A DNA stretch of 8,242 nt from contig WFUY01000335.1 of NCBI GenBank assembly GCA_015484715.1, positions 1-8,242 of the forward strand, written 5' to 3'. This stretch comes from Thermoflexales bacterium (GTDB lineage Bacteria; Chloroflexota; Anaerolineae; S140-20). The position numbers and the translations under genes were made by a program. How positions within the stretch are numbered: position 1 is the first letter of the stretch; each line of letters begins with the position of its first letter. Under the pieces are notes generated by a model. The model had not been told where the DNA came from. It saw only the letters and a list, made by a program, of their open reading frames with translations, and made no database searches. This document shows, one piece after another, positions 7,103 through 8,242 of the stretch.

Positions 7103-8242
7103 TTACTCCTTCGGTCGCAGGTCCGGTGTCTCCGTCCAGTCCTGGATGACGACGAAGGCGTCGGGTCCGCCCTGGATCATCCGAATCTGCGCCATATGGG
7201 GGGAGCGGCTGCCGCCGGAGTAGTCCACCCGCAGCACGCCGTCCAGGGCCTCGTAGGGGCTGATGGCGATCAGGGCGTCGTGGACGGCCTCACCGGTGAG
7301 GTTCTCGTAGCCGACGGTGTCAATGGCGTGCTTGATGGCGGCCGCGGCCATATCCACGCCGGCCACCATCAGCAGGTAGCCCACGTTGTGCTCCGCCGGC
7401 TCTCGGTTGTTGGCCTCGAAGAGGCTCTGGGCGTACTGGATGCCGGGGTGGTCGGTGTCGTTCCACCACAGGTAGGGGAAGGCGGCGATGAGCCCGACGG
7501 CGTAGGAGGGATCGGCCAGGAAGGCGTAGGTGGCCAGGTCCATCGCCCAGTTGTCGGCGGCGACCACGAACTGGTCCCGCAGGCCCAGGCTGTACAGGTC
7601 GTTGAGGATGGCCGCCGGACCGAAGGCGAGGGTGTTGGTCCAGATGACGTTGGCGCCGGCCGCCTGGGCGTTCAGGATGGCGGTGGTGGTGTCGGCGGTG
7701 GGGGAGACGTCGAAGGTCTCCTCCAGGACCAACTCGATGCCCAGCTCCTCCAAGTAGGCCCGGCTCTCATCGGTCAGCGCCCCCTGACCGAAGGCGGTGG
7801 GCCAACTGATGTAGGCCAGCTTGATCTCGTCCCCGGCCCCCTCGGGCTTGTAGGTGTCCCAGTTCTCCTTGAGGAACTTCATCACCAGGCCGAACTGGTC
7901 GGGGTAGATGGGGCCGAGGCCAAAGGTGTAGCCGGAGTTCACGTAGAAGCCCCGGGCGCTCAGCCCGGCGGTGATGTTGGGGATCTTGTCCTCAACCATC
8001 CGCTGGGCCAGCGCTTCCACCTCGCCGGAGCCGTAGGTGATCATCACCAGGATGTTGTCGTCCTCGCTGGTGAAGCGCTCGTAGGCGGCGACGGCCTCGT
8101 CAATGTTGCCGGCGGTGTCGGCGAACTTCACCTCCAGGGTGGCTCCGTAGATGCCCCCTGACTCGTTGATGGCGGCCACCGCGTCCTCAACGCCGTGGAT
8201 GAGGGGGGCTGTGATCGCCGCGTAGGGGCCGGACAGGTCGCC
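7103..8242 (-). CDS. ABC importer substrate-binding protein, type 1 periplasmic fold (5' truncated)
   Basis: The frame stays open to the window edge, giving 379 visible residues; a GTG at 8179 is internal, because the 21 preceding residues (GDLSGPYAAITAPLIHGVED...) match the conserved first part of the domain. The signal peptide and first strand are missing beyond 8242. The protein fits the Peripla_BP_6 / LivK-like receptor family: an early Leu-Ser-Gly-Pro-Tyr-Ala motif, INESGGIYG (about 25-33), then KIPNITAG and YGSGEVEAL, the second-lobe stretch ISWPTAFGQG, and late LDGVLRVDYSGGSRSPHMAQIRMIQ. It would bind the solute outside the membrane and deliver it to LivH/LivM. As probably the most abundant component it is followed by a hairpin before livF. 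Ligand identity cannot be read; the neighbouring PaaK-like gene hints at a carboxylic acid. Confidence 0.92.
   Translation of the reverse strand, partial: GDLSGPYAAITAPLIHGVEDAVAAINESGGIYGATLEVKFADTAGNIDEAVAAYERFTSEDDNILVMITYGSGEVEALAQRMVEDKIPNITAGLSARGFYVNSGYTFGLGPIYPDQFGLVMKFLKENWDTYKPEGAGDEIKLAYISWPTAFGQGALTDESRAYLEELGIELVLEETFDVSPTADTTTAILNAQAAGANVIWTNTLAFGPAAILNDLYSLGLRDQFVVAADNWAMDLATYAFLADPSYAVGLIAAFPYLWWNDTDHPGIQYAQSLFEANNREPAEHNVGYLLMVAGVDMAAAAIKHAIDTVGYENLTGEAVHDALIAISPYEALDGVLRVDYSGGSRSPHMAQIRMIQGGPDAFVVIQDWTETPDLRPKE

Noticed and set aside
8177..8179. GTG as the start codon of the receptor gene.
   Set aside because: The frame continues upstream with conserved domain residues (GDLSGPYA) to the window edge, so the GTG is internal and the gene is truncated by the window.

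Overview
The window is GC-rich, tightly packed bacterial DNA holding two operons that converge near position 4990. Codon choice, ABC families and gene packing would fit a Chloroflexota-like (Anaerolineae or thermophilic relative) or similar high-GC bacterium. That placement is an impression from protein style, because no rRNA or marker gene is present. Both operons are cut by the window edges, so neither promoter is visible.

Left operon (plus strand, 1-4990). It holds the C-terminal end of an ABC-2 type permease, two single-domain ABC ATPases, and two HlyD-family membrane-fusion (adaptor) proteins. The set corresponds to the parts of E. coli YbhGFSR, but the double ATPase YbhF is split into two genes and the adaptors come last. 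The ATPases look functionally asymmetric. The first lacks the H-loop histidine (Pro195). The second has it but carries an altered signature motif (LAGGW). In a head-to-tail dimer both defects fall in the same ATP site. The two adaptors are paralogues with different anchors: the first has an N-terminal membrane helix and the second looks like a lipoprotein. The first also carries about 66 extra residues, not coiled coil, where the hairpin should turn. Together the products would form an exporter of unknown substrate.

Right operon (minus strand, transcribed from 8242 down to 4997). A periplasmic-binding-protein type 1 solute receptor, truncated at the window edge, is followed by a LivF-type ATPase and a small PaaK-like AMP-binding protein. 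The LivH, LivM and LivG partners are not in the window and probably lie beyond 8242. The logic would be uptake of an organic acid or amino-acid-like compound followed by CoA activation. However, the AMP-binding protein lacks the usual phosphate-loop signature and the usual C-terminal lysine, so its activity is uncertain.

Non-coding structure is limited to short gaps. There is a strong hairpin plus a 9-bp tandem repeat before the first ATPase gene (196-250), a perfect 10-bp hairpin between the receptor gene and livF (7061-7087), and a 6-bp convergent gap at 4991-4996. No RNA gene, CRISPR array, insertion sequence or stretch of more than 300 bases without a gene was seen.
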